A DNA stretch of 64,000 nucleotides from Flavipsychrobacter sp. (lineage in GTDB: Bacteria; Bacteroidota; Bacteroidia; Chitinophagales; Chitinophagaceae), in assembly GCA_024508935.1 (NCBI GenBank), contig JANINW010000011.1, positions 231,581-295,580 of the forward strand. Reading direction: 5' to 3'. The notes under the pieces are model-generated. The model was not told where the DNA came from, made no database searches, and was given only the letters and a program-made list of their open reading frames with translations. A program made the position numbers and the translations under genes. Positions 8,187 to 16,283 of this stretch are shown in pieces (the first letter of the stretch is position 1; every line of letters starts with the position of its first letter).

Positions 8187-8906
8187 TTATTTGAATTGAA
8201 TCACATCAGCGCCATTGTCCCTTACTTTTCCCATCAGGGTTGCATTGCCCATTGTGTATACACCGTCGCTTGAGAAGCTGTAAATATTCGGGTTCCTGAA
8301 CCATTCATTGATGTTCATAGAAGCCGAAAAATTATTTGCGGTTGCTGCACTTATTGTGCGTTTCAACGAGGCTCCCGCCTGTACCAGGTAGGCATTGGTA
8401 CCCAGGTGTACTGCAAAGCCGGGTTGTGCGCTGCCATCTTTCCAGTGGCCTTCCAGTTTCATAAAGTGATAACCGCCACCCATAGCATCCGGCCATTCCA
8501 TAGCCACATTTTGTGCTGTTGGGGCAATTTTTCCGTGTATATTATGTGCAGGGTCTATGCCTATATAAAATGCTACAGAATCTATACTGCCTTCCGGTAC
8601 ATTATAAAAAGGTAGTGTTATGTATGGCTTGCGGGCGTCTATGTAAACAACGGTATCAGAGCTGAAGCTCATCTTCTGTCGATAATAAAACCGGATGCTG
8701 CTGATATAATACTCCAGGTTGTTTACACTATATAATTCACCGGCGTTATTGCTGTACATCAGCGAATCAAAATAGAGCGGCCGGCCGTCTACGTTATGGC
8801 TCAGGTCTATAGTCACATTAGTGTACGGGGTAGGGTTACCCGAATTGGGCCTGCAGCCTGCAGCAAACAGTGCACCTAAAACTGCCAATTGTAATATCCT
8901 TTTCAT
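8187..8906 (-). CDS. MbnP family copper-binding-type lipoprotein
   Basis: A 239-residue lipoprotein (lipobox FAAGC, Cys18). It shows the MbnP signature: a beta-sandwich with VNNLEYYISSIRF near residue 65, DSVAFYIGID near 115 and the block EWPDAMGGGYHFMKLEGHW near 140-160, followed by FAVHLG. Established MbnP proteins bind copper through a kynurenine formed from Trp by their MauG-like partner. This protein has Trp residues in the conserved block, but which one would be modified is inference. It forms a two-gene unit with the diheme peroxidase. The unit has its own regulatory region because a terminator (9019-9043) closes the transcript arriving from the TonB-receptor operon. Confidence 0.82.
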   Translation of the reverse strand: MKRILQLAVLGALFAAGCRPNSGNPTPYTNVTIDLSHNVDGRPLYFDSLMYSNNAGELYSVNNLEYYISSIRFYYRQKMSFSSDTVVYIDARKPYITLPFYNVPEGSIDSVAFYIGIDPAHNIHGKIAPTAQNVAMEWPDAMGGGYHFMKLEGHWKDGSAQPGFAVHLGTNAYLVQAGASLKRTISAATANNFSASMNINEWFRNPNIYSFSSDGVYTMGNATLMGKVRDNGADVIQFK

Positions 8907-8966
8907 AATTGCTGAATTAAGGTTCTTTCTCTCGTATCAAAGAAACCATAAATACCGCGCTCAGAA

Positions 8967-8982
8967 TGTGATAATAGTCACG
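8967..8982 (-). promoter_or_regulatory. Crp-like operator upstream of mbnP-like gene
   Basis: TGTGA-N6-TCACG on the plus strand, a near-perfect match to the Crp consensus TGTGA-N6-TCACA. A possible -7 box for mbnP is TTTCTTTG on the minus strand (8945-8938), with no good TTTG -33 box. The operator centre (8974.5) would then lie about 40 bp upstream of the start of transcription, the classic class II activator position. The regulator would be a Crp/Fnr-family protein; it is not encoded in the window. Confidence 0.5.
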
Positions 8983-8989
8983 CCACTGG

Positions 8990-9003
8990 CTGATAGTGAT
9001 CAA
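8990..9003 (-). promoter_or_regulatory. Second Crp/Fnr-type operator half-palindrome upstream of mbnP-like gene
   Basis: On the minus strand the sequence reads TTGATCACTATCAG, differing from the Fnr-type consensus TTGAT-N4-ATCAA at one position. Its centre is 22 bp (two helical turns) from the centre of the Crp-like site at 8967-8982, so both would face the same side of the helix. It lies between the promoter-proximal site and the terminator of the preceding operon. Confidence 0.45.
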
Positions 9004-9018
9004 TTTCCGGGCAAAAAG

Positions 9019-9043
9019 ATAAAGGGCCATGCAGGCCCTTTAT
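9019..9043 (-). terminator. Intrinsic terminator of the TonB-receptor/lipoprotein unit
   Basis: Perfect 10-bp inverted repeat ATAAAGGGCC (9019-9028) / GGCCCTTTAT (9034-9043) with a 5-nt loop. On the minus strand it is followed by a C and five T residues. It separates the 12.1-9.1 kb operon from the mbnP-like unit. Confidence 0.75.
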
Positions 9044-9063
9044 GAAAAACTATCCGGGTGGTT

Positions 9064-9480
9064 CTATTGTACTGTAAGTGTAAGGCTTACCTTGTTTACC
9101 AGGCCATCCCTGTTAACTACTGTAAATGTGTATTTCTCCTTTTCTGCTTTATCGGGGGTAGTGGTGGTATAATCATAAGCATAGCTGTCACCTTCGCCAC
9201 CCGAAAGATCTTTAGACAGCAGGGTAGAGTCTGCACCACCATCTATTGAACGTGTGATAGTGAACTTTGTCAGCACATCCTTGTCTTCGGATTTAGATGC
9301 ATTGATGCCGATCTTGACATCGGTTTTTTTAGCGATAGTAGCATCAGCAGCTGTGTACCCTGTGCCCGATTTGAAAGAGATATTAGGAAGCTTGCCCTCA
9401 TCTTCTTCTTTTTTGCAGGATGATAAAGCAAATAATGTAACAAACAGCAGTGCTGCTGCAGATTTATTCAAAGAATGCAT
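9064..9480 (-). CDS. Small lipoprotein of unknown function
   Basis: A 138-residue lipoprotein (lipobox ALSSC, Cys22, followed by Lys-Lys-Glu-Glu). The rest looks like one beta-sandwich domain, with alternating polar/hydrophobic strands such as KYTFTVVNRDGLVNKVSLTLTV at the C-terminus (an Ig- or cadherin-like pattern). I do not recognise a specific family. It is the last gene of the unit with the TonB-dependent receptor and the 182-residue protein and is followed by a terminator. A surface or periplasmic substrate-binding role next to the receptor is plausible but unproven. Confidence 0.75.
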   Translation of the reverse strand: MHSLNKSAAALLFVTLFALSSCKKEEDEGKLPNISFKSGTGYTAADATIAKKTDVKIGINASKSEDKDVLTKFTITRSIDGGADSTLLSKDLSGGEGDSYAYDYTTTTPDKAEKEKYTFTVVNRDGLVNKVSLTLTVQ

Positions 9481-9496
9481 AAAAGTATTTTTGTTG

Positions 9497-10045
9497 TTAA
9501 AAAAGATCAGATCCGTTTATTGAACCCTGCTGCCGTGGCGGACTGTATAATGTATTCAAATAACCGCCGAATGTTTTTACATTGTAATATGCGTTTATGT
9601 ACCGTAAGACTGACGCCCACCAATATATATATCCGGCTTTAGCAGCGGGTTCCAGGGCCTGCCAGCAGTAGGCTATATATTTTACCTGTTTTGTTTTTGC
9701 CGGGCTAAAGTTGTCCCCGTACGTTTTCCATGCCTGGGTCTCTTCTTTATCAAACAGGGCTTTGCATTTTACAGAATCGCCGGTGTAGGAAACGGACAGT
9801 ATGTCGAAATCATTTCCATTGATCCGTAATTCTTTTTCATCAGCATCGTATAGCTTTTCGAAATCTGTTGCAGGAAGTAATATGTCTACTGTGCCTTTAA
9901 GCCCTGCCTGCTTCATCAAAACGTGCTGCGATGCTTTGACCTGGTTTATCCGGTATGAAAACGCAATGGGGTATATAAAATGTAATGCCCATGCTATCAT
10001 CAGCATACCCAAAAGGAATCCAGAATATGTGAATTGACGGAACAT
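9497..10045 (-). CDS. Conserved-looking protein of unknown function with one N-terminal membrane helix
   Basis: A 182-residue protein starting immediately after the stop of the TonB-dependent receptor gene (no gap). Residues 7-30 form a single hydrophobic helix without a clear cleavage site, so it is probably anchored in the inner membrane with a periplasmic domain. The domain has two aromatic-rich segments, YIAYCWQALEPAAKAGYIYWWASVL near residues 125-145, and two Cys residues (in KCKAL and YCWQ). No family recognised. Coupling with the receptor suggests a role in uptake, for example as a helper of TonB energisation or metal release; this is speculation from position only. Confidence 0.7.
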   Translation of the reverse strand: MFRQFTYSGFLLGMLMIAWALHFIYPIAFSYRINQVKASQHVLMKQAGLKGTVDILLPATDFEKLYDADEKELRINGNDFDILSVSYTGDSVKCKALFDKEETQAWKTYGDNFSPAKTKQVKYIAYCWQALEPAAKAGYIYWWASVLRYINAYYNVKTFGGYLNTLYSPPRQQGSINGSDLF

Positions 10046-12058
10046 TTATAACCTCAACGAAGTATTTGCTGTTAAAATAATGTTTATCCCTTCGTTGTGC
10101 AAACCATAGTATTTAAGCCTTGACAGGTGGTCTGTATAATATGTGTTCAAAAGGTTTCTGAACGCCAGTATCCATTGCACTTTGTTCTTATGAAACTTAG
10201 TTGTCAAACCTGTATTCAGGTTAACTAGTGTATAATCGGGCGTTGCTGTTTCAAACTGCGCAGGATGGTTTTGAGCAAAAGTGTAAGCCAGTTCGGGTTC
10301 AATATAAAAACCTTGCAGCATTTTGGTAGCCGGGCTAAGTTTTATAGAAGACGCCAATTTATAAGCAGGGATGAATGGTAAATACGTGCCATCTGCCAGT
10401 TGTCCTTCCGTCATGGAAAAAACTGTTTTCCATTGCAGGTTGGCTAATGGTTTTACTATGACTATCGCCTCGCCGCCATATAAATCGGCATTTTGCTGGG
10501 TATACCTGTAGCGGGGAAAGCCATACCATGCAGGCTCTTGCGACAGGCTTAGATAAATATAATTTTTGAAATGGTTGTAGAAAGCAGCGGCTGAGAAGAA
10601 AAAATAGTCCTGTTCTATTTCCAGGCTTATATCGGTGGCTAGATTCTGTTCCATTTGCAAGCCGGGTGTTCCTATCTCGCAGCGGTACACGCCTTCATGC
10701 AGCCCGTTTGACGATAATTCTGCAAGGTTAGCAGCACGGTTACCGGTCGCAACATTAGCTTTAAAGTTCAACCAGCTTGCGGGGTTATAACTAATGCCCG
10801 CTATACTATTAAACGCCGATCGGTTTACCCGGAAAGCATGTATGCTTGTGTCTGGGGTATTAATGCTGCCCAGGTTTAGTGTGCCGGTTTTAAAAGTTTT
10901 GATATCCTTATTATTATACCCGATACCGGCTTCTATTATTACCTTTCTTGTATGATATTTCAGAAAGCCCGACAGGTTGCCTTCTATTAAGTGTGCGTCG
11001 GGTATCAGGATGCGTTTACCGTAATTGGTATTGTTTTCAAAAGTGAATTGCTGGTTGACTACCAATAGCAGGTTGCTATTCAATGGTTTTTCCCATTTTG
11101 CATTTTCAAGAGCAGAAAGCAGGTGCATGTCCAGGCTTATTTCCCCGCCACCTTCATCTTCTTTACGCCGGTTGCTTTGTACGCCTACATTCAGCAATAA
11201 AGTGGAGGACTTTAATTTGAAATTATTTTCGGAGCTGAATATGTTCAGCATCACATTATGGTGCGGACCATTCATAGCCCTTGTATAGCGAGCATCGGGC
11301 GAAAAGAATTGGTTGAGGTTATCAATAATAAAACCGTATTGATTATAAGAGAAATTATACCTGTTCACCTGTGTCCACTTTTCCTTCTGCCATCCCATGC
11401 CCAGTTTCAGGTAATAACCTTTATTTCGCGAATTCAGTACACGGTTGCCTTTGCCATCAGCATAATCGCCATGGGTCTCGGCGCCTATTCTTGCACTCCA
11501 CCAATGTTTTTCTTTGGCATTCGTGTAGCCGATATCTGTTAAGGTGCCTATGGTATTTGAAAAGAGGCGGGTGGTGGCGTCTAATGTTTTGCCGGGTATG
11601 GATGGTGCTTTGTCTATAATATTGATAATGCCGCCCACAGCATCTGTACCGTATAAAATAGATGCAGGCCCTTTTATTACTTCTATACGGTCTATACCTA
11701 TTTGCGAAAGGCCAAGCCCATGCTCGTCCTGGAATTGCTGGTTGTCGAAGCGCAGGCCGGATAGCAATACCAGCACCCGGTTGCCATACAAGCCGCGTAT
11801 CACCGGTTTGCTGATGGCATTGCCTGTATTCATTTGGCTGATGCCCGGTATCCGGGCCAGCGCATCAGATAAATTATAAGGAGATTGTGCAGCAAGTTGT
11901 TTGGCCGTATACGATTCCAGGTTTAGCGAGGTTTCTTTAGCCTTGCTTTCCTGGATGCCCGAAATGACCACTTCATTCAATTCAAGGGTATCCGCCACCT
12001 GGGCATGGCTTATGGTAAAACAAAATAACAGGCCAATACTGAGTAAACTCCGGAGCAT
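10046..12058 (-). CDS. TonB-dependent outer-membrane receptor
   Basis: A 670-residue receptor. The start chosen is the ATG at 12058, which gives a good signal peptide (MLRSLLSIGLLFCFTISHAQ); an upstream in-frame start at 12088 adds ten residues before it. The plug domain begins with NEVVISGIQESK and contains SPYNLSDALARIPGI, GNRVLVLLSGLR and the IKGPASILYGTDAVGGIINI block; the barrel ends in NTSLRL with aromatic-rich strands. There is no carboxypeptidase-like N-terminal extension, and the architecture is that of siderophore/metal and B12-type receptors. The closeness of an MbnP/MbnH-like pair makes copper or a copper chelate the best guess for its cargo. Confidence 0.9.
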   Translation of the reverse strand: MLRSLLSIGLLFCFTISHAQVADTLELNEVVISGIQESKAKETSLNLESYTAKQLAAQSPYNLSDALARIPGISQMNTGNAISKPVIRGLYGNRVLVLLSGLRFDNQQFQDEHGLGLSQIGIDRIEVIKGPASILYGTDAVGGIINIIDKAPSIPGKTLDATTRLFSNTIGTLTDIGYTNAKEKHWWSARIGAETHGDYADGKGNRVLNSRNKGYYLKLGMGWQKEKWTQVNRYNFSYNQYGFIIDNLNQFFSPDARYTRAMNGPHHNVMLNIFSSENNFKLKSSTLLLNVGVQSNRRKEDEGGGEISLDMHLLSALENAKWEKPLNSNLLLVVNQQFTFENNTNYGKRILIPDAHLIEGNLSGFLKYHTRKVIIEAGIGYNNKDIKTFKTGTLNLGSINTPDTSIHAFRVNRSAFNSIAGISYNPASWLNFKANVATGNRAANLAELSSNGLHEGVYRCEIGTPGLQMEQNLATDISLEIEQDYFFFSAAAFYNHFKNYIYLSLSQEPAWYGFPRYRYTQQNADLYGGEAIVIVKPLANLQWKTVFSMTEGQLADGTYLPFIPAYKLASSIKLSPATKMLQGFYIEPELAYTFAQNHPAQFETATPDYTLVNLNTGLTTKFHKNKVQWILAFRNLLNTYYTDHLSRLKYYGLHNEGINIILTANTSLRL

Positions 12059-12194
12059 GAACGGGTTGTAAGAGGCATCAAAATACAAAGAAATAGTGAG
12101 CGCCGAAGCACCATGGTCTGCCTATATTCCCGTTTTAGAAGAAAAAGCTGGAACTGAACAATATGGATATTTTATATTTATACAAATTACTTTT

Positions 12195-14042
12195 ATGAAC
12201 CGATTGATACTTACAATTATAATTGCCCTTTATACTATTACCGGTTTTGCACAGGCACCCAATTGGGAGTGGGCAAGAATTGATAACGGGACTTCTGCAG
12301 CCGGCAATGCCGGATACAAAAAACAAACGGTCGCAGTTTCGAAAAACTTATTGTTATGGGCCACGCTGCAAAATTCCAAATATGCTGCTACACCATCAGC
12401 TTACGGCGATTATCATATTACGGAGTACAATCTTGCCGGCAATATACTTAACAGCGCCAGCATTACCGGCAAGGTGTGTATAGTAGACATGAAAGCTGAT
12501 ACCCTGAATAACTGGTATATACTGGGTAAGTATAATGACAGCCTGCAATTCGGTACGCTTTCAAGAGTAAATTCAAACCTGACAGCACCTTATTATTTTC
12601 TCATGAAAGTGGACGGTGCTACATTGGGTATGGTATGGTTCAAAGACATAGGCACCAATTATTATTCTTCGGCCGAATCCATTTCTATAAAAGGCGATAA
12701 TCTATATATAGCTGTAGACTCTGCGCTTACCAGCAGCATTTATAAAATAGATATAAACACCGGTGCCAAAACGCTTATAGTAAGACAGGCAATGACAGGG
12801 CATATAAGTTCTGTGGTGGCTGATGAAACAGGCAATATATATGTAGCAGGCTCATGCCCTTCGTGGGGTGTAGATACATTTGGATCTCAAGCTATCAATA
12901 TTACCAACCTGTACTATGCTTATATAGTGCGTTATAAGGCCAATGGTGCATTTGACTGGATAAAATTCATGAATGATAATACCTGTATCTCCAGGAAACT
13001 GAATATTGCCAATAATAACACTATATATTATACAGGTGCAGTACATGATACTATGACCCTGGGCAGTTTTCATATACCCAAACCATTGGTACTAAGTGGT
13101 GCAAACTACCTTGTGGCATCGCTGGATAGTTTTGGTGGCGTAAGATGGGTAAAACAGGGAAAGGACTCTACAGCCTGCCGTGCTGACATGGAATATCTTT
13201 TCAACGCGGAAGTAGTCGATAGCATGCTCGTTATAATGCCTACCGCCAGGATATACAACGATTTTGGTAATGGCATCACATCGGCCTTTGGCACCCAGAC
13301 TGCAGTAGCGCTGGTAGGCTATACACCTTCCGGTGTAACCAGCTGGCTCAGGCGTTCTAATACCGACATGGTTACAGCCCAGCACATAGGCAGCAACGGT
13401 AAAGACTTGTGGATAACCGGTATGGCAAGAGATAGTTTTTCCCTCGACTTGGATACTGTTTCAGTTTCACTCGCATCTCTTACTCAAACACCATTCCTGG
13501 CTAAACTGAATGTTACCGATGAAGTTTGTGCGCTTCCTCCGGCAGTTAATGCTGTGCCAGGTAATGGTTCTGCATCCTTTTCATGGCCATCGGTGGGAGG
13601 AGCTATGGGATATGAGTATTCGTTTTCAACCTCGAGCACACCACCTGCTTCCGGTACTTTCACTACTAATGCAAGTGCGCTGATTACCAGTGTAAGCAAA
13701 GACAGTACTTATTATTTCTGTATGCGTACTAAGTGTGCGCCTAACCTGTATTCTCCATGGTCTTGTACAATGTTCAAATTGGGTATCCAATATTTAAATA
13801 AAAATGTGGTTAGCATTTATCCTAATCCTGCAACACATTCCATAAATATTGCAGGTCTTACCGGTATGCACAATATTAGCATCCGTATTATGAATATTGC
13901 CGGTAGCCTTGTTGCTGCTTACAATATAGATGATGCGAAGCAAAAGGAGCATATCAATGTTTCGTCTTTTGCCCGCGGCAGCTATTTTGTTGAAATTAAG
14001 GCAGGTGATGAAAGAATGGTGCAGAAGATAGTACTGGAATAA
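12195..14042 (+). CDS. T9SS-secreted surface protein with propeller-like repeats and Fn3 domain
   Basis: A 615-residue secreted protein. The ATG at 12195 is used because MNRLILTIIIALYTITGFAQ is a good signal peptide; the frame extends upstream to 12096 without one. Residues 60-450 carry repeated NIYVAGS-like and ITGxxxDSFSL-like strands, as in SBBP-type beta-propellers. A fibronectin type III-like domain (PPAVNAVPGNGSASFSWPSV) follows near residue 485. The C-terminal 75 residues are a Por sorting domain (SIYPNPATHSINI to the final VQKIVLE), so it is exported by the type IX system. Function unknown; such proteins are adhesins or scaffolds. Confidence 0.85.
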   Translation: MNRLILTIIIALYTITGFAQAPNWEWARIDNGTSAAGNAGYKKQTVAVSKNLLLWATLQNSKYAATPSAYGDYHITEYNLAGNILNSASITGKVCIVDMKADTLNNWYILGKYNDSLQFGTLSRVNSNLTAPYYFLMKVDGATLGMVWFKDIGTNYYSSAESISIKGDNLYIAVDSALTSSIYKIDINTGAKTLIVRQAMTGHISSVVADETGNIYVAGSCPSWGVDTFGSQAINITNLYYAYIVRYKANGAFDWIKFMNDNTCISRKLNIANNNTIYYTGAVHDTMTLGSFHIPKPLVLSGANYLVASLDSFGGVRWVKQGKDSTACRADMEYLFNAEVVDSMLVIMPTARIYNDFGNGITSAFGTQTAVALVGYTPSGVTSWLRRSNTDMVTAQHIGSNGKDLWITGMARDSFSLDLDTVSVSLASLTQTPFLAKLNVTDEVCALPPAVNAVPGNGSASFSWPSVGGAMGYEYSFSTSSTPPASGTFTTNASALITSVSKDSTYYFCMRTKCAPNLYSPWSCTMFKLGIQYLNKNVVSIYPNPATHSINIAGLTGMHNISIRIMNIAGSLVAAYNIDDAKQKEHINVSSFARGSYFVEIKAGDERMVQKIVLE

Positions 14043-14063
14043 AGCCTGGGGAATGATAAATAA

Positions 14064-14090
14064 AGAAGGGTGGCCTATTGCCACCCTTCT
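14064..14090. terminator. Bidirectional intrinsic terminator
   Basis: An 11-bp perfect stem, AGAAGGGTGGC (14064-14074) with GCCACCCTTCT (14080-14090), loop CTATT, with A/T-rich flanks on both sides. It serves the T9SS gene from the left and the hydroxylase gene from the right, whose stop codon lies in the stem's edge. Confidence 0.7.
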
Positions 14091-14751
14091 ATTTATCGAA
14101 TGTAAGTTCCTTTATTTTCTCCTTGTCTTCCTGCTCGTTTTTAAGATCGTACATGGTACCAAATATGCGGTCCCAAAATGTAGAACTGACGCCGAAACCC
14201 CGGTGTTCGTCTTTATAATGGTGCAGGTGATGATTGCGCCAAAGAGGTTTCATCCATTTAAAAGGCGGGTTGCCTGCATGTATTGCATAATGCATAGAGC
14301 CATAACACAGATAGCCTAGCAGGAACCCAGGAAAAAAAGCATAAGCTGTATTGTGCATCAACAGATAGCATAGGCCAAATATGGCTGAGGCAAGTATGAT
14401 GCTGGGCAGGGGTGGCATAAAAAGCCTTTGTTTGTCGCGGGGAAAGTGGTGATGTGTACCATGAAAAATATAGACGATCTTTTTGCCACGCTCTGTTTTA
14501 GGGATATAATGAAATGCAAAACGGTGCATCAGGTATTCAAACAATGTCCAGCTAAAAAAGCCTGTAATGAACACGGCAACCGCTGAAGCTGCTGAAAAAC
14601 CATAGGAATAGATGCTGAGATAAAAACTATAGGCAATAATAGGCAGGTACATGCCCCATATCAGCAAGGGGTGAGATTTGGTGAGCAGTTCCAGGTATTG
14701 ATTCTGAAATAGGCGGGCCTGCCCTTTGTTATTAATTTTATCGAAGTGCAT
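14089..14751 (-). CDS. Fatty acid 2-hydroxylase-like membrane protein (sterol desaturase/FAH superfamily)
   Basis: A 220-residue membrane enzyme with the histidine boxes of the fatty acid hydroxylase superfamily: EYLMHRFAFH, HGTHHHFPRD, HYAIH and RNHHLHHY. The spacing HGTHHHFP-D and NHHLHHY is that of Scs7/FA2H, which 2-hydroxylate the fatty acids of sphingolipids using a di-metal centre. Four membrane helices are seen. Bacteroidota make sphingolipids and 2-hydroxylated fatty acids, so this role is likely, though the substrate is inferred. It is monocistronic, with a good promoter at 14841-14873 and a terminator at its end. Confidence 0.85.
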   Translation of the reverse strand: MHFDKINNKGQARLFQNQYLELLTKSHPLLIWGMYLPIIAYSFYLSIYSYGFSAASAVAVFITGFFSWTLFEYLMHRFAFHYIPKTERGKKIVYIFHGTHHHFPRDKQRLFMPPLPSIILASAIFGLCYLLMHNTAYAFFPGFLLGYLCYGSMHYAIHAGNPPFKWMKPLWRNHHLHHYKDEHRGFGVSSTFWDRIFGTMYDLKNEQEDKEKIKELTFDK

Positions 14752-14840
14752 AAATTAATAATGTTTGTCATTGGCGATAGGGAAGGGAAAAAACGAGTGC
14801 TTTTATTGTAACACAAGCATTGCCTATTTGTTCTGTACTA

Positions 14841-14873
14841 CAAAGTTAAAATGCCTCATACTTAGCCGGCAAA
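14841..14873 (-). promoter_or_regulatory. -33/-7 promoter of the fatty acid hydroxylase gene
   Basis: On the minus strand TTTG (14873-14870) and TAACTTTG (14848-14841) are 21 bp apart, matching the Bacteroidota consensus in every defined base. It would start transcription near 14835, leaving an untranslated leader of about 84 nt. Confidence 0.7.
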
Positions 14874-15031
14874 TAGGATTTTCTTATAGAGTCTAAGACA
14901 AAAACGCTGCTTTGTATTGTTGTTATATATAATGATATGGCAGATCGAACCTTAATAAGACTGTTTCCCCCTAAAGTTCACCTATCACGCTAAGCAGCAT
15001 TTTTCTATATTCGCAACTTATCTTTATCAAT

Positions 15032-16219
15032 ATGTACAGTAAAAAAATAATGCTTGCGCTGGCTATGGCTTTGCCATTGCTCAGTTATGCGCAGGACGAC
15101 CTGGTTAAAAAGCTGGAGAACAATAAAAGCGATAGCGCTAAAAAGAAATTTACGTTTACGGAAACACTGAATGTAGAACGTACTTCTGTAAAAAACCAGG
15201 CAAGCTCCGGTACTTGCTGGAGCTATTCTACAAACTCGTTTTTAGAAAGCGAAATGATACGTATGGGTAAAAAGCCGGTAGACCTGGCCGAACTGTTTAC
15301 CGCGCGCCATGTATACCTGGATAAAGCCGATAATTATGTACGCATGCACGGCGCTGTATCCTGGGGCGATGGTGGTGAGTGCCACGATGTTATAAACATG
15401 TATCGCAAGTATGGAGCTGTACCGCAAAGTGTTTACACAGGCCTGCAATATGGTACCACCAAAAACAAATTCGGAGAGATGCAGGGCATACTAAAGGCCA
15501 TGCTGGATGTAGTGGTAAGCAACCCCAATAAAAAGCTGACCCCGAAATGGAAGGAGGCTTTCCGCGCTGTACTGGATACTTATTTAGGACCTGAGCCTGA
15601 AACATTTACATGGGAAGGTAAGCAATACACCCCGCGCACTTTCGCCGATGAGGTGGTGGGCATCAATCCGGATAACTATGTAGAACTGACTTCGTTTAAA
15701 TACCTGCCATATTACAAGAAATCTATTTTCATGGTGCCTGACAACTGGAGTTTTGAAAAGGCATACAATGTGAAGATGCATGACCTGACCACTATTATTG
15801 ATAATGCACTGGCAAAAGGGTATACCGTTGCATGGGCTACCGATGTGAGCGAGAAATACTTTAGCTGGAAGAATGGCTTTGCTTTTGTGCCGGAAAAGGA
15901 TTGGGACGATATGGAAGAGGATGAGCAAAAGACTTTGTTCGATACGCCTAAGCCTGACCGCAAAATAACTGCCGAAATGAGGCAGGAAGCGTTTGATAAC
16001 TATACTACCACCGATGATCATGGCATGCACATAGTAGGTACTGCCAAAGATCAAACAGGTAAAGAATACTATATCGTCAAAAATTCGTGGGGCGAGAAGA
16101 ACGATTATAAAGGTTATATCTATGTAAGTAAACCGTATGTGCTGTACAAAACAACAGCTATACTGCTGCATAAGAAAGCCATTCCTTCAGACCTTCGCGA
16201 TAAAATGAGTTTAAATTAA
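15032..16219 (+). CDS. C1B family cysteine peptidase (bleomycin hydrolase / aminopeptidase C-like), exported
   Basis: A 395-residue papain-fold peptidase with a signal peptide (MYSKKIMLALAMALPLLSYAQ). The catalytic Cys62 is in NQASSGTCWSYS, the His in DDHGMHIVGTAKD and the Asn in VKNSWGEKNDYKGY. The long insertion between Cys and His and the Gln replacement pattern around Cys (QASSGTCW) follow the bleomycin-hydrolase/PepC branch. Unlike cytoplasmic PepC, this protein carries a signal peptide and therefore acts in the periplasm or outside. It is followed by a strong terminator and appears to be transcribed alone. Confidence 0.9.
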   Translation: MYSKKIMLALAMALPLLSYAQDDLVKKLENNKSDSAKKKFTFTETLNVERTSVKNQASSGTCWSYSTNSFLESEMIRMGKKPVDLAELFTARHVYLDKADNYVRMHGAVSWGDGGECHDVINMYRKYGAVPQSVYTGLQYGTTKNKFGEMQGILKAMLDVVVSNPNKKLTPKWKEAFRAVLDTYLGPEPETFTWEGKQYTPRTFADEVVGINPDNYVELTSFKYLPYYKKSIFMVPDNWSFEKAYNVKMHDLTTIIDNALAKGYTVAWATDVSEKYFSWKNGFAFVPEKDWDDMEEDEQKTLFDTPKPDRKITAEMRQEAFDNYTTTDDHGMHIVGTAKDQTGKEYYIVKNSWGEKNDYKGYIYVSKPYVLYKTTAILLHKKAIPSDLRDKMSLN

Positions 16220-16236
16220 TTAAAGTACCGATTAGC

Positions 16237-16267
16237 AAAAAAGCCGCACAATTTGTGCGGCTTTTTT
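16237..16267. terminator. Strong bidirectional terminator
   Basis: A 14-bp perfect stem, AAAAAAGCCGCACA (16237-16250) with TGTGCGGCTTTTTT (16254-16267), and a 3-nt loop. The A and T tracts make it work on both strands, ending the C1 peptidase and the E1 gene. Confidence 0.85.
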
Positions 16268-16283
16268 GTTTAAATAATCTATT

